From Candidatus Zixiibacteriota bacterium (GTDB taxonomy: Bacteria; Zixibacteria; MSB-5A5; GN15; FEB-12): a stretch of 64,000 nucleotides of DNA. The position numbers were made by a program, and so were the translations under genes. The notes below the pieces were generated by a model that was not told the origin of the DNA, made no database searches, and worked only from the letters and a program-made list of their open reading frames with translations. Within the stretch, counting starts at the first letter, position 1. Every line of letters begins with the position of its first letter. Where the stretch lies: assembly GCA_040753875.1 (NCBI GenBank), contig JBFMDV010000022.1, positions 1 through 64,000 on the forward strand. Reading direction: 5' to 3'. Of this stretch, positions 35,458-44,644 are shown piece after piece.

Positions 35458-37674
35458 TTACCGCCCCGCTGCTCGCAATTCCCCCTCGGTCACCCACCCG
35501 GAATCGGTCCAGTATGCCACCGCGTCGTGCACCATCCCCATGTAGTCAGGGAGTAATGCAGGCGATCGTAGTTTTCCACCACTTCGAAGATCCTCACGCA
35601 CCTTCTCAAACGTGTCGTTAGGAACGGCCATCACGACACGGAAATGCTCATCCAAATAGTACAAAATCTCCGCGGTAACACCTCGCCAGAAACACTCGGC
35701 TACATGCGCAACAAGCAGTGATGAGTCCGTTGTAACAATACCCATCGGACTTGGCTGATTATAGGGTAAAGGCGAAATAGAATCACCAACTTCGGTAAAC
35801 GGAAACGACACATACACATCCTGGCTGCCGTGCTTAACCCAGGTCAGGTCCATTTCAGAATCCTCATAAGGCGGCGAACAACCGTATGCGGAATCGGGCT
35901 TTATTGCGAGAAATGACGTCCTATTGAGGCGATTATTGTAGCACAAGGCAAGAATCTCGTCGCGTCCGTCGCTATCGTGGTCCTTTGCAAGGATCGGCCG
36001 ACTGCACCCCGCGTTGATATACCATCCCAGCGAGTCCCCATTCGCACTCCAAAACCGCATATGCGATCTGGCCGGCGTGCTGGCGAAGACATTGGTGACG
36101 ATTACCGGCTTGCCGTCGACCCGAAAGACATTCAGGTCTTCACTGTCATATTGGACACCGGCCGTATCATTGGGATACTGGTTGAGGACAAAACAGTCAC
36201 GCCAGAACATCAGTTCACCTTCGCTTGAATAACAGTAGAACCGATTCCTTTCCTCACAATTCTGCTCTGATGCAGGCATGAACAGGACCTCGTCGGCCTT
36301 CGTGGTGGTATCGAGATTCGCGAATTGGATCAAGGCGATCTGGACCATGCTGTCCCGTATCTTGCACTTCGGCTCGATCGTCCACAGTTTATCCCCCTGA
36401 GCGTTGAGAACTGTGACTATATTAGTTTTCATGTTGACCGAAGCTTGTGCTGGATTCCTGTCAAACGGTTGTCCCACAATATAGACAAGCACCCCCGCCA
36501 GCACCACCAGCACCGGAACTTCCACCCACACCGTGCGACCCTTGCGGAACAACTTTCGAAGAATATACCAGAACGGATTGCGGGGCTTCCGACGGATCAA
36601 CCGCTGGTCGTCCGCGACACTCGCCAAGTCGTCAGCCCCTACCAGCTCCAGTTTCCTGCCGGGCAACACTGCTTCAAGCTCCTTCAGATACTGCCACGCC
36701 TCGCTGATATGTGCGCGGGGTATTACCAGAAACTTAAGATGCGAGTAGAACGCCCGCTTGATTTTCAGCCTCAGTCCCCCACCGTCGATCGGCGACAATT
36801 TCCCTCCGGCCGAAAGCGCACCAGTGAACGATGCCTGCGGGGGCACGCTCAGACGCTCGCGAAACAGCTCCACTTTCTCGACCGCCACAATTGCGCCCAC
36901 CGCAAACGCCACGCCGAGCGAATCGCCGGTGAATCGCGCGCCGCTAGAGTTTACCTCGAACGTAAACTGATAGTGCTTCTTGAACGGAAGACCATAGTGG
37001 TCCAAGAGATACTGCCGTGCGGCCTGAACCGAGTCGCGCGCCTGCGCCAGAAAACGGTCGTCCGGCTTTTCCGTGGGGTTCTTGACCACCACGTCGTCCT
37101 CGCCCCGCTTCCTGCCGGTCAACGGCAGGGCCGAGACCGCCAGCGTCAGAATTCTCCCGCGAGGAGCCAGCGCTGTTTCGGACTCCGGATAGTCCTCCAC
37201 GAACAGGCAATTGACATTCACCGCGGATGCATGATCTGCACGCTCCTGTGTTTCGAGTGGCGCGGCGATCGCACTGTAGGTGCTTTCTATCAACGCACCG
37301 AGACGTATGAACGGTTCCACGTCACTGGGTGCGACAATTGATGTCGGTTGTGCCTTGAGCAGATCAAGAAACACGGCGAGAAGCGAAATTTCATCCGGCA
37401 AAAACTCATGCGGCCTGGATTTACCTGCAAACGGAACCAGCAGCGGCAGGAATTCCCGTAGGTACGGTTCCAACGCCCGCGACGTGGAGGACTGATACTT
37501 CTCGAAAAAAGCCAAGCCAAGGAGGAGCCGCAATTCTGCGGGAATCTGTTCGTTGTGAAGCGAGCGACGGAGCCGGTTGGCATCACTTTCCATTTCAAGA
37601 AAGGAGATCATAGGCCACTCTTTCAGGGATGACTGGAATCGAGGCATTTTCAACAAGCCCCGGCATGCGCGCAC
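35458..37674 (-). CDS. Transmembrane Lon-like protease with extracytoplasmic FG-GAP-like sensor
   Basis: Residues about 1-180 are mostly helical. Residues 235-325 match the Lon/S16 proteolytic fold: FTGDSLGVAFAVGAIV with candidate nucleophile Ser252 (the place of Lon's G-P-S-A-G Ser), then ASFTGALSAGGKLSPIDGGG and LRLKIK with Lys304 at the position of the catalytic Lys, ending FLVIPR. There is no AAA+ ATPase domain. A basic stretch and one membrane segment (about 382-402, VEVPVLVVLAGVLVYIVG) put the protease inside and about 330 C-terminal residues outside; that part contains an FG-GAP-like calcium loop (DHDSDGRDEILAL). The start is uncertain: GTG 37674, ATG 37647 or ATG 37611 (AAAGAG upstream). 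It is last in an operon with a zinc-finger protein and a helical protein. Signal-driven proteolysis of the operon partners is inference. Confidence 0.8.
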   Translation of the reverse strand: MRACRGLLKMPRFQSSLKEWPMISFLEMESDANRLRRSLHNEQIPAELRLLLGLAFFEKYQSSTSRALEPYLREFLPLLVPFAGKSRPHEFLPDEISLLAVFLDLLKAQPTSIVAPSDVEPFIRLGALIESTYSAIAAPLETQERADHASAVNVNCLFVEDYPESETALAPRGRILTLAVSALPLTGRKRGEDDVVVKNPTEKPDDRFLAQARDSVQAARQYLLDHYGLPFKKHYQFTFEVNSSGARFTGDSLGVAFAVGAIVAVEKVELFRERLSVPPQASFTGALSAGGKLSPIDGGGLRLKIKRAFYSHLKFLVIPRAHISEAWQYLKELEAVLPGRKLELVGADDLASVADDQRLIRRKPRNPFWYILRKLFRKGRTVWVEVPVLVVLAGVLVYIVGQPFDRNPAQASVNMKTNIVTVLNAQGDKLWTIEPKCKIRDSMVQIALIQFANLDTTTKADEVLFMPASEQNCEERNRFYCYSSEGELMFWRDCFVLNQYPNDTAGVQYDSEDLNVFRVDGKPVIVTNVFASTPARSHMRFWSANGDSLGWYINAGCSRPILAKDHDSDGRDEILALCYNNRLNRTSFLAIKPDSAYGCSPPYEDSEMDLTWVKHGSQDVYVSFPFTEVGDSISPLPYNQPSPMGIVTTDSSLLVAHVAECFWRGVTAEILYYLDEHFRVVMAVPNDTFEKVREDLRSGGKLRSPALLPDYMGMVHDAVAYWTDSGWVTEGELRAAGR

Positions 37675-37746
37675 TAGAGTCCCAATATTCTGACCAAGGA
37701 TTTGAGCAATTCTCGCACATCGACGACCCCCGCATCACTGCACCCC

Positions 37747-38577
37747 CTACTGAAACAAGAAAATCTCAATCGGCTCCACGGCTTTGACATTCTCCACGGC
37801 GGCCCGTTGCGGACGGCTCGTACTCAGCAGCACTATATCGGCACTGCTCCCCTCGCGCACCGCCACCCGTATCGGAGTATCGCCCGTCAATCCGGTCAGA
37901 TTCAGGATCTCTATCTCCACCCGTTTCGTCCGCTCCGACTCCGTCAGCACCACCCGGATCTGGTCACCGTTGGCGGCGGTGAGTGTGGCGCTCTTCTCTT
38001 CTTCGCGCCATTGCAGCGGCGTGAGCGTAAACAGGGCCAGCGGCAGGCGCACTTCGGCCGTGTACATGTCGGGCGCCGGCCATTCGGCTTTGCCCAGATT
38101 GATTCGCCCCTCCGGATCGGTGAGAAACTCGCGCTCCAGACCAAACGGACGAACCAGCACGTTTCGATACATAGCGGGATCCTCGTGGACCAGGAACAAC
38201 CAGATTTCACCCGTGCGAACATCGCGCACTGCTTTGAGGATTAGTTGCTGGTCATCCGACGCGAGCGTAACCGCGACCGGCGGCCGTGACTCAGCCTCCG
38301 CCTTCGCGGCTAATCGGAGGCTCATATCGCCGGCCTCGCGCGGGTCCTGCCAATGTCTGAGGTGAACCACGCGCGCGGTTCCGACAGCCCGGTACGATTC
38401 AGCCACCGCTGACAGTTCGTTCAGGAGGTGAGCCACAACAAACCGACAATTCGGGCAGTGTTGCAGATGATCATCTGATGCCGTAGCGCCGGCTGTTTTT
38501 TCGTCGAGCAGATACCGTACCCAATCATCGCTCGTAGGGCAGGTCGATCCGTTCATTTGACTCAGGTCCTTGCGCAT
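37747..38577 (-). CDS. Zinc-finger (anti-sigma-like) protein with beta-rich C-terminal domain
   Basis: ATG 38577 is chosen because GAGG lies eight bases upstream; the frame extends to a GTG at 38613. The N-terminus shows the zf-HC2/ZAS layout: PTSDDWVRYLLDEK, then HLQHCPNC, the H-x3-C-x2-C metal motif of anti-sigma factors. Unlike most of those, it has no membrane segment. The next 190 residues are beta-rich (VAVTLASDDQQLILKAVRD; RVEIEILNLTG; IRVAVREGSSADIVLLS) and unfamiliar. It lies between the helical-protein gene (86+ bases upstream) and the Lon-like protease gene (72 bases downstream). A role as adaptor or protease-controlled regulator is suggested by context only. Confidence 0.75.
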   Translation of the reverse strand: MRKDLSQMNGSTCPTSDDWVRYLLDEKTAGATASDDHLQHCPNCRFVVAHLLNELSAVAESYRAVGTARVVHLRHWQDPREAGDMSLRLAAKAEAESRPPVAVTLASDDQQLILKAVRDVRTGEIWLFLVHEDPAMYRNVLVRPFGLEREFLTDPEGRINLGKAEWPAPDMYTAEVRLPLALFTLTPLQWREEEKSATLTAANGDQIRVVLTESERTKRVEIEILNLTGLTGDTPIRVAVREGSSADIVLLSTSRPQRAAVENVKAVEPIEIFLFQ

Positions 38578-38699
38578 CCGCTCATCCTCACGTTCGGCGT
38601 TGGCCGGTTCCACGCCCTGTGCCGTCTCCCTTGCCCCAAGTGCCGTTCCCTGCTGTCCTCATATTACTATAGTGACGATCCGACACCTTTGCCGCCGGA

Positions 38700-39728
38700 T
38701 TAACCGTAAAATTCGCGCAAAATTTCAGAAAAACGGCCCTTGGCCCACAGGGCTACGTCATCGAATCTGCGATATTCCAGCCGGTAGGATTCTCCAGTCA
38801 GCCCAGGCACAAATTCCTGGAGATAGTGCCAGTAGCAACTGTGGTCCCCTGTCTCGACCAGGTCGGCAAGCAGCCGTTCGACAGCCTTTGTGAAAATATG
38901 CGATAATCTTGTGTCTCCCCCGGTCTCATCGTTGAGCTTTTGAAGGTGCGAAGGCAGTTCAACCATGACCTTCCCTGCCGCCTCCCTGGCCGCCAACTTG
39001 AGCTTGATGTTTTCAGTCGGCGTGTCGTTCTGTTCAGCGTATATATCGAACGCCAGCTTCCGATCCGCATCGCGCAGCGCCAGAAACAAGAGCTCCCTCG
39101 GTATCGCCGCCTGTTTGCGGGTCTCGGCAGCCACTTCCTGTAGAATCGCATTCACTCGGTCAGCCAGCTTCTTGTGCGGACCTGCCTGCGCCATCACGAT
39201 TGACAACAGCTCCGGCAAGGTCCACAGTTCCGCTGTCTCCCGGTAATCCGGAAGGTCTGCCAGTCCGACGAATTGCGCGTCAACGGAAGGAAAGCACCGA
39301 AAGCGCGGATCTTTGTGCAGAACCTCCCGCAACAGCCGGTGAAGCCGCGCTGCGTTGGGATCAGTCTCCCGCCATCGATGATACAATTCGTAGTCAACCG
39401 TTTGACTCACCGCATGCCGGAAACACAACACGACTGTTGCCAGGTCCCCTTTGACAGTCTCGCCCATCCCCTTGGCCAGTTTGCCTGATTCACCCGGCTT
39501 ATCGAACAGAGGTGCCACCAGCGATTTGACCATAGCTTCGAATTCAACCCCCTCCCGCTCCCTTGCGCTTGCGATCCGATAGTGAAGCGCCGGGTGGAAA
39601 CGAACGATTACAAGTGCGGCCGCCAACAGACGCTCACAGCATCCTTTCGTCGGCGTCCCGTCGCACCAGTCGCGAATATCCTGCACCAATGCGCGAAGTG
39701 CATCTCGATCGTAGGCGGGTAAATGCAT
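38700..39728 (-). CDS. Helical cytoplasmic protein of unknown family, first gene of Lon-like protease operon
   Basis: 342 residues, almost wholly alpha-helical by composition, with no signal peptide, membrane segment or recognised enzymatic motif. Segments such as VDYELYHRWRETDPNAARLH and DDVALWAKGRFSEILREFYG stand out. Because the next gene encodes a ZAS-type zinc finger normally paired with sigma factors, a divergent sigma-like or DNA-associated role is possible, but I see no clear sigma region 2 or 4. A strong sigma70-like promoter lies 52-80 bases upstream, so this is the first gene of the operon. Confidence 0.7.
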   Translation of the reverse strand: MHLPAYDRDALRALVQDIRDWCDGTPTKGCCERLLAAALVIVRFHPALHYRIASAREREGVEFEAMVKSLVAPLFDKPGESGKLAKGMGETVKGDLATVVLCFRHAVSQTVDYELYHRWRETDPNAARLHRLLREVLHKDPRFRCFPSVDAQFVGLADLPDYRETAELWTLPELLSIVMAQAGPHKKLADRVNAILQEVAAETRKQAAIPRELLFLALRDADRKLAFDIYAEQNDTPTENIKLKLAAREAAGKVMVELPSHLQKLNDETGGDTRLSHIFTKAVERLLADLVETGDHSCYWHYLQEFVPGLTGESYRLEYRRFDDVALWAKGRFSEILREFYG

Positions 39729-39779
39729 GCTGTCCGTAATGCGAGCTAGCCATGCCCTTTGTCTGTGAAATCCCGCTAA

Positions 39780-39808
39780 AGTATACCAAACGACCCCTAT
39801 TCATGCAA
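39780..39808 (-). promoter_or_regulatory. Sigma70-like promoter of the Lon-like protease operon
   Basis: On the minus strand TTGCAT, 17 bases, TATACT. The -10 box is about 52 bases from the ATG at 39728, leaving a leader of about 45 nucleotides. Confidence 0.7.
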
Positions 39809-39865
39809 GAGATTTGGCGTATATGAATGGGAGTTGAAAGCGAGCGCTGATACCACGCGCCGTGA

Positions 39866-41098
39866 CTAAACCGCCTGCGCGAACTGCTTCAGCACGTTCA
39901 AAACGTAGTCGATATCGTGCGCCGTGTGGTCGGCATTGATCTGAAATCGAATCAACTGTTCCCCCCGTGGCACTACCGGATAATTCAGCCCGGTCGCAAG
40001 CACGCCATGATCGCGAAGGAACTTCACAAGTCGGGTCGTTCGCTCAGTATCACGCACTAACAGCGGTGTCACCGGGTGTGGGCTCGCCAGCGTTTCATAG
40101 CCAAGTGCAATCATTCCCTTTTCAAACCGCTCCGTCATGGCATGCAAATGCGCCAGGAGCTTGTGCCCCTCATCGCTTTGCAAAATTTCCAGCGATGCCA
40201 GCGCCGCGGCCGCTTCTGGTGGTGTGATTGGGTTAGTGTAGATATACAGCGAGCACTTCTCGCGAAGATACCTGATGATCTCCTTGCTCGACACCACATA
40301 CCCGCCGTTCACACCCAGCGCTTTGCCCAGCGTGGCAACAAGGATATCGACTCCTTTGGCGTTCATCAGCTCCTCGGTGCCGCGGCCATTCTTGCCGAGT
40401 GCTCCGACACCGTGTGAGTCATCTACCATAAGGACAATATCACGCGGAAACTCGTGATTGTACTTGTCTGTCAGCGCGCAAATCTGGTCAAGCGGAGCGA
40501 GCACACCACGCATGCTGAACACGCCGTCGGTAATAATCAGAAGGTTATCACAGCGTCCGATCGATTCTTTGATACCCTCTTCGAGATCGTACATGTTGAG
40601 ATGCTTGTACACCTTCTTGTCTTTCGGACGCGCCATCCGCATGCCGTTGATAATGCAGTTATGATTGAGCTCATCTGAAATGATGATTGTCTCCGATGTT
40701 GTCAGACTGGTGATGACACCGAGCACAGAGGAGTACGCCGAACTCGTGAGCATGCACGCCTCACGGCCATGAAACGCAGCGAGCCGTTGTTCCAGTTCGA
40801 CATGCACGTCGTATGTGCCACTGATAAACCGTACCGCGCCGGGCCCGACACCATATTTGTGCGCGGCGGTCTCTTCGGCCCGAATGACTTTTTCACGGAG
40901 CGACATGCCGAGATACGAGTTGGAGTTCATGCGGATAAACTCCTGGTCGCCAAAACCGTGAAGTTTGAACCGTGCCCCTTTGTCTCCCGTTGGTGGAATC
41001 ACTTCGACGACGATCAGCTCTTCCCCCTTGGCGACTCCGCCTGCCTGGAGCATCTCGATCTCAGATGTGAGATTTTTGACAAATCGTTTCAGCGGCAT
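39866..41098 (-). CDS. Alpha-oxoamine synthase (BioF/Kbl-like, PLP-dependent)
   Basis: Fold-type I PLP enzyme of the family that condenses an amino acid with an acyl-CoA (8-amino-7-oxononanoate synthase, 2-amino-3-ketobutyrate CoA ligase, serine palmitoyltransferase). Landmarks: MNSNSYLGMS near the N-terminus, GPGAVRFISGTYDVHVELE, LMVDDSHGVGALG with the PLP-binding Asp, and ATLGKALGVNGG with the Schiff-base Lys. ATG 41098 gives MPLKRFVKNLTSEIEML, a normal family start; the frame extends to 41233 but those residues look untranslated. The extra N-terminal domain (IVVEVIPPTGDKGARFKLHG) replaces the usual start. No biotin or lipid genes are adjacent, so the substrate is not assigned. A second, clearer Kbl is at 47533. 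Confidence 0.85.
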   Translation of the reverse strand: MPLKRFVKNLTSEIEMLQAGGVAKGEELIVVEVIPPTGDKGARFKLHGFGDQEFIRMNSNSYLGMSLREKVIRAEETAAHKYGVGPGAVRFISGTYDVHVELEQRLAAFHGREACMLTSSAYSSVLGVITSLTTSETIIISDELNHNCIINGMRMARPKDKKVYKHLNMYDLEEGIKESIGRCDNLLIITDGVFSMRGVLAPLDQICALTDKYNHEFPRDIVLMVDDSHGVGALGKNGRGTEELMNAKGVDILVATLGKALGVNGGYVVSSKEIIRYLREKCSLYIYTNPITPPEAAAALASLEILQSDEGHKLLAHLHAMTERFEKGMIALGYETLASPHPVTPLLVRDTERTTRLVKFLRDHGVLATGLNYPVVPRGEQLIRFQINADHTAHDIDYVLNVLKQFAQAV

Positions 41099-41398
41099 GG
41101 CAGCAGCGAATCTTTCGTGGTCTAAGTATATCCAGTTACGGTTGTTTTGCGGTCGGTAATATAGGGGAATGGAGCTAAGGTGCAAGAGGGAACACCAGTC
41201 TGTTAAGTCACTCACAAATCGGGCTACAGACAAAAAAACTTCACTTCTCTCAACATTTCATTTGACACTTAGGGTACTGATTGCGTCATATAGTCAAGTT
41301 TGGGTGAGGGACCCGAGAGGCGGAGGGATCGCCCCATCGAGCCCCAATTAAGCTGAAAAAAACTGTGAGCGCATTGAAATGTGTTCGAAGGAGGGGTA

Positions 41399-41647
41399 AT
41401 GGATCAAGCTCGGCGCCGCACTGCGCACTTGTGGCCAGTTATTCTCGTTTCTGTTCTGCAGGTATCAATGGGTACCAGAGCAGCAGCATCTCAAGCAGAA
41501 CCGGTACAGATTTCACCTATTGAGCGAGCAATGCTTGCAATGAAGGCATTGGAGGATGCCATCAACGATCCGAACCCGCTCAATCTTTCTATGATTGAAG
41601 CACTGTTTCCGCCGGACGAGTGGCCATGTGGCCCTATCATCGAATAA
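41399..41647 (+). CDS. Small exported peptide of unknown function
   Basis: Preceded by GAAGGAGG with an ideal gap to the ATG at 41399. The 82 residues begin with a typical signal peptide (MDQARRRTAHLWPVILVSVL, ending AAASQA). The mature part is about 48 residues, acidic, with a helical stretch (ISPIERAMLAMKALEDAIND) and one Cys near the C-terminus (EWPCGPIIE). No family is recognised. It stands alone between a minus-strand oxoamine synthase and the lipoprotein gene at 41850. Confidence 0.6.
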   Translation: MDQARRRTAHLWPVILVSVLQVSMGTRAAASQAEPVQISPIERAMLAMKALEDAINDPNPLNLSMIEALFPPDEWPCGPIIE

Positions 41648-41764
41648 AACGAAATAATTGACCGATTATTCAATTATGATTTGTATCCGGCATCCGTTTG
41701 TCAACGAGATTGTTCGGAGCTATTATTTATTTTGCAGGTCCGCAATGGCAAGTGCAGAAAACGC

Positions 41765-41794
41765 TTGCATATATAGTCAAGGAAGCCATATTAA
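41765..41794 (+). promoter_or_regulatory. Possible sigma70 promoter of the Ycf48-like lipoprotein gene
   Basis: TTGCAT, 18 bases, TATTAA in an AT-rich stretch, 55 bases before the ATG at 41850. The surrounding 41648-41849 is gene-free. Confidence 0.45.
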
Positions 41795-41849
41795 TTTTTA
41801 GGTCATACAATATCCGCCACGGGTAACAGCCTCTCGAACCGGTGTAGTT

Positions 41850-43745
41850 ATGTCGCCATCAACACGTGTTCTCACAATCGCTGCTTCTCTGGCACTCATT
41901 CAGCTCGGATGTACCAGTGACTCTGACCGAAGCATCACGCCGGGCGGCCATGACTATCCTGATGCGCCCGGCTGGGTGGAACAGAACCCTTCCCCAACCG
42001 CCAAATCGCTGCGCGAAGTGTACTTTGTCTCTGCGACCGAAGGCTGGGCGGTCGGCAATTTCGGGATCATTCTGCACACCACTGATGGCGGCGAACACTG
42101 GATGACTCAGCAGTCGACCGCTGGTGATCTGTGGGGGGTGTATTTCTGCGATGCCCGCCACGGCTGGTCAGTCGGCGATGACGGCACGATCGTAGCCACC
42201 GACGACGGTGGCGTAACCTGGCGGCAGCAACAGAGCGGAACGACCGAAAGCCTCTGGGATGTCTGGTTTGTCGATACCCTGAAGGGAGTGGCGGTAGGCA
42301 TCCGGAATACTGTCCTTCGCACAATTGACGGCGGAGAGACGTGGCAATCCAAAGACATCGGTCTGGATCGCAACGGCTTGCGCAATTTCCTCACGGGTCT
42401 ATATTTCCTCAACGACAGTGTCGGCTGGTTGGTCGGGCTGAATGGCACGGTAGGCTATACTACCGATGGGGGCGAGAATTGGTCGCGGCGCGACCACGGC
42501 TCCGGCTCATTCCGACGCGTTTGGTTTGTCAACGATACGGTAGGCTATGTGGCCTGCCAGTTTGGCTGGGTTTTGAAAACCACCAACGCCGGCCTTACCT
42601 GGTCGATCATCTACCGAGCCCTGCCCGACATCGATCTGTCTGATGTCGTCTTCACCGATGAAAGTCACGGCTGGATAGTCGGCAATTTCGGCTTTCTGGC
42701 CAGTACCACGGACGGCGGCCAGATCTGGCAAATACTACCGACCGGCACCGATGCTTGGCTGACCGGTTTGTCATTTCCCTCTGCTGACACAGGCTGGATC
42801 GTCGGTGACGGCGGGCAGATACTGCGTAGTACAGATGCTGGCCAGACTTGGCAGAGAAAGACCCGAGGGATAACAGGTGATTTGTACGACGGCGATTTCG
42901 TCAATGATGCTACCGGCTGGGTCGTCGGTGAGAATGGTACCATCCTGCATACGACCGATCGGGGTTGGCATTGGCAGGAACAGGCGAGTGGCACGGCCAA
43001 CACACTGTACAACGCCGATTTCGTGGACGATCAGACTGGCTGGGTGGTTGGTTCGGGCGGGACGATACTGAGCACGACTACCGGCGGCCGACAGTGGGCT
43101 CAGCAATCGTCCGGTACTGCCGCCATGCTGCTCGGCTTGCGCTTTCTTGATGCTTCGCACGGCTGGGCAGCCGGCAGCAGTGGTACGCTGCTCAGTACAA
43201 ACGATGGGGGAATAACCTGGACTAAACACGAAATTGGCACTACCAACACTCTATGGTCAGTAGAATTTGTTTCGCCAGCCCGGGGCTGGATCGCCGGAAA
43301 TCGGCTGGTTCTTCGGACCGACGACAGCGGCCGTACCTGGCAACCGGATCCGGGAGTCGTGCCGGAGCAGTACGATCTCACGGTGCAATGCGTGCAGGTT
43401 CGTTTTATCACTGATTCGCTAGGTTGGATTGCCGGTCTTCCGGGGGTTACCTACATCACGCGAGATGCCGGTAACACATGGGAAGTAAGCCATATTCCTA
43501 CTGTTGCTAACTATTTCAACCTGTGGTGTCTCTCCGATCAGGTCGTCTGGGCGGTTGGTGATAAGTACGTGGGCGGTACCCCCCCCATCATGTACTACAG
43601 CACCGACAGGGCGTTAACGTGGACACGAATTTATCCGCAGCACAACAACAGCATCAATGGCATCTTCTTCTGGGATCAGAAGCTTGGCTGGCTGTTTGGC
43701 GATCATGGCATGATTTTGCACACTACTACCTGCGGCATTGAGTAG
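41850..43745 (+). CDS. Ycf48-like (BNR/photosystem-assembly-type) propeller lipoprotein
   Basis: A lipoprotein signal (TIAASLALIQLGC, lipobox L-G-C at about residue 21) puts it in the periplasm or on the outer membrane. The mature part is about a dozen Ycf48-type blades of the form GW-x-VG-x-x-G-T-I-L-x-TTDGG-x-TW, e.g. GWAVGNFGIILHTTDGG and GWVVGENGTILHTTDRG. Such propellers act as protein-assembly or binding platforms; no catalytic residues are visible. The IS element begins four bases after the stop. Confidence 0.85.
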   Translation: MSPSTRVLTIAASLALIQLGCTSDSDRSITPGGHDYPDAPGWVEQNPSPTAKSLREVYFVSATEGWAVGNFGIILHTTDGGEHWMTQQSTAGDLWGVYFCDARHGWSVGDDGTIVATDDGGVTWRQQQSGTTESLWDVWFVDTLKGVAVGIRNTVLRTIDGGETWQSKDIGLDRNGLRNFLTGLYFLNDSVGWLVGLNGTVGYTTDGGENWSRRDHGSGSFRRVWFVNDTVGYVACQFGWVLKTTNAGLTWSIIYRALPDIDLSDVVFTDESHGWIVGNFGFLASTTDGGQIWQILPTGTDAWLTGLSFPSADTGWIVGDGGQILRSTDAGQTWQRKTRGITGDLYDGDFVNDATGWVVGENGTILHTTDRGWHWQEQASGTANTLYNADFVDDQTGWVVGSGGTILSTTTGGRQWAQQSSGTAAMLLGLRFLDASHGWAAGSSGTLLSTNDGGITWTKHEIGTTNTLWSVEFVSPARGWIAGNRLVLRTDDSGRTWQPDPGVVPEQYDLTVQCVQVRFITDSLGWIAGLPGVTYITRDAGNTWEVSHIPTVANYFNLWCLSDQVVWAVGDKYVGGTPPIMYYSTDRALTWTRIYPQHNNSINGIFFWDQKLGWLFGDHGMILHTTTCGIE

Positions 43746-43748
43746 AAG

Positions 43749-44644
43749 CCATTTCATAACCTCTTCAGCGTGATGAGCAGGCAAGCGACATGAAAAAACG
43801 CCTCATAAACCATAATATCGCGGTCCCAGCGGACCACCAAGCGACGATTATTTCCCAGCCAGGCAAAAGTTCGCTCCACGGTCCATCGACGCTTGTAGCG
43901 TCGCAGCTTGCGGCCATCATGATACTTCCGCTTGTGGTTGTTCCTCCGGTAGGGGCAAATCAACTCGATGCCCCGATCTTTCAAACGCTTCCGCAACGGA
44001 TCGCTGTCATAACCTTTGTCGGCGATAATCCGTCGGGGGGTCTGTCGCGGACGACCCCGGCCTGGGCGCGGGACGGCAATGGTCGCTATGGTCTTTTCGA
44101 GCAGCGTGACTTCCGCCGGGGACGCCGAGTCCAGGTAGTTTCCCAAAGGAAGACCTTGGCCGTCAACCACCACCATCCACTTCGTCCCCTTGCCCCTTTT
44201 GGTCTTGCCGACCTTCTCGCCCCCTTTTTGGCGGGAGCAAAACTGCCATCCACAAACGCTTCTGACCAGTCCAGTTGGCCTCGTTCGTCCAACATGGCCA
44301 GAAAGGCCCGCCATAGTTTGAGCCAAACACCTTGTTCTTCCCAGCGCTTCAAGCGACGCCAACACGTTGACGGACTGGGGTACCGTTGGGGCAAATCCGC
44401 CCAGGGAGCGCCCGTACGCAGAATCCAGAGAATCCCTTCAAACACCTGGCGACTATCCGCCCAGGGACGTCCTCCTCTCTGGGACTGCTTCAGTGGGGGC
44501 AATAACGGTTCTATCCGTTTCCAGTGCTGGTCGGTTAACTGCCACCGTTCCTTGGCCATTGAACAACTCCTTTCAATGGCCGGGTATCATAAGCCGTTGT
44601 ATGACACAAGCTTAAACTGTGCCTAATGTCAGGTTATGAAATGG
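43749..44644 (-). mobile_element. IS5-family (IS427-like) insertion sequence
   Basis: About 896 bases bounded by perfect 14-bp inverted repeats (CCATTTCATAACCT at 43749-43762 and its complement at 44631-44644). It contains one transposase split over two frames. The ends abut the lipoprotein stop on the left and run into an open frame on the right. I see no clear target duplication. Confidence 0.85.
43754..44559 (-). CDS. IS5-family transposase, two frames joined by -1 frameshift
   Basis: The first frame (44559 down to about 44230) encodes MAKERWQLTDQHWKRIEPLL, the N-terminal DDE_Tnp/DUF4096-type domain, up to FVDGSFAPAKKG. The second frame (from about 44229 to 43754) continues GEKVGKTKRGKGTKWMVVV with the DDE catalytic core (ADKGYDSDPLRKRL; RRWTVERTFAWLGNNRRLV). 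Continuity needs a -1 slip on the A5-G5 run (44220-44229 on the plus strand), the usual programmed frameshift of IS427-group elements. It looks intact and probably active. Confidence 0.85.

Noticed and set aside
36325-37341. A 338-codon plus-strand frame
   Set aside because: Antisense to the Lon-like protease gene; composition rich in Arg/His typical of shadow frames.
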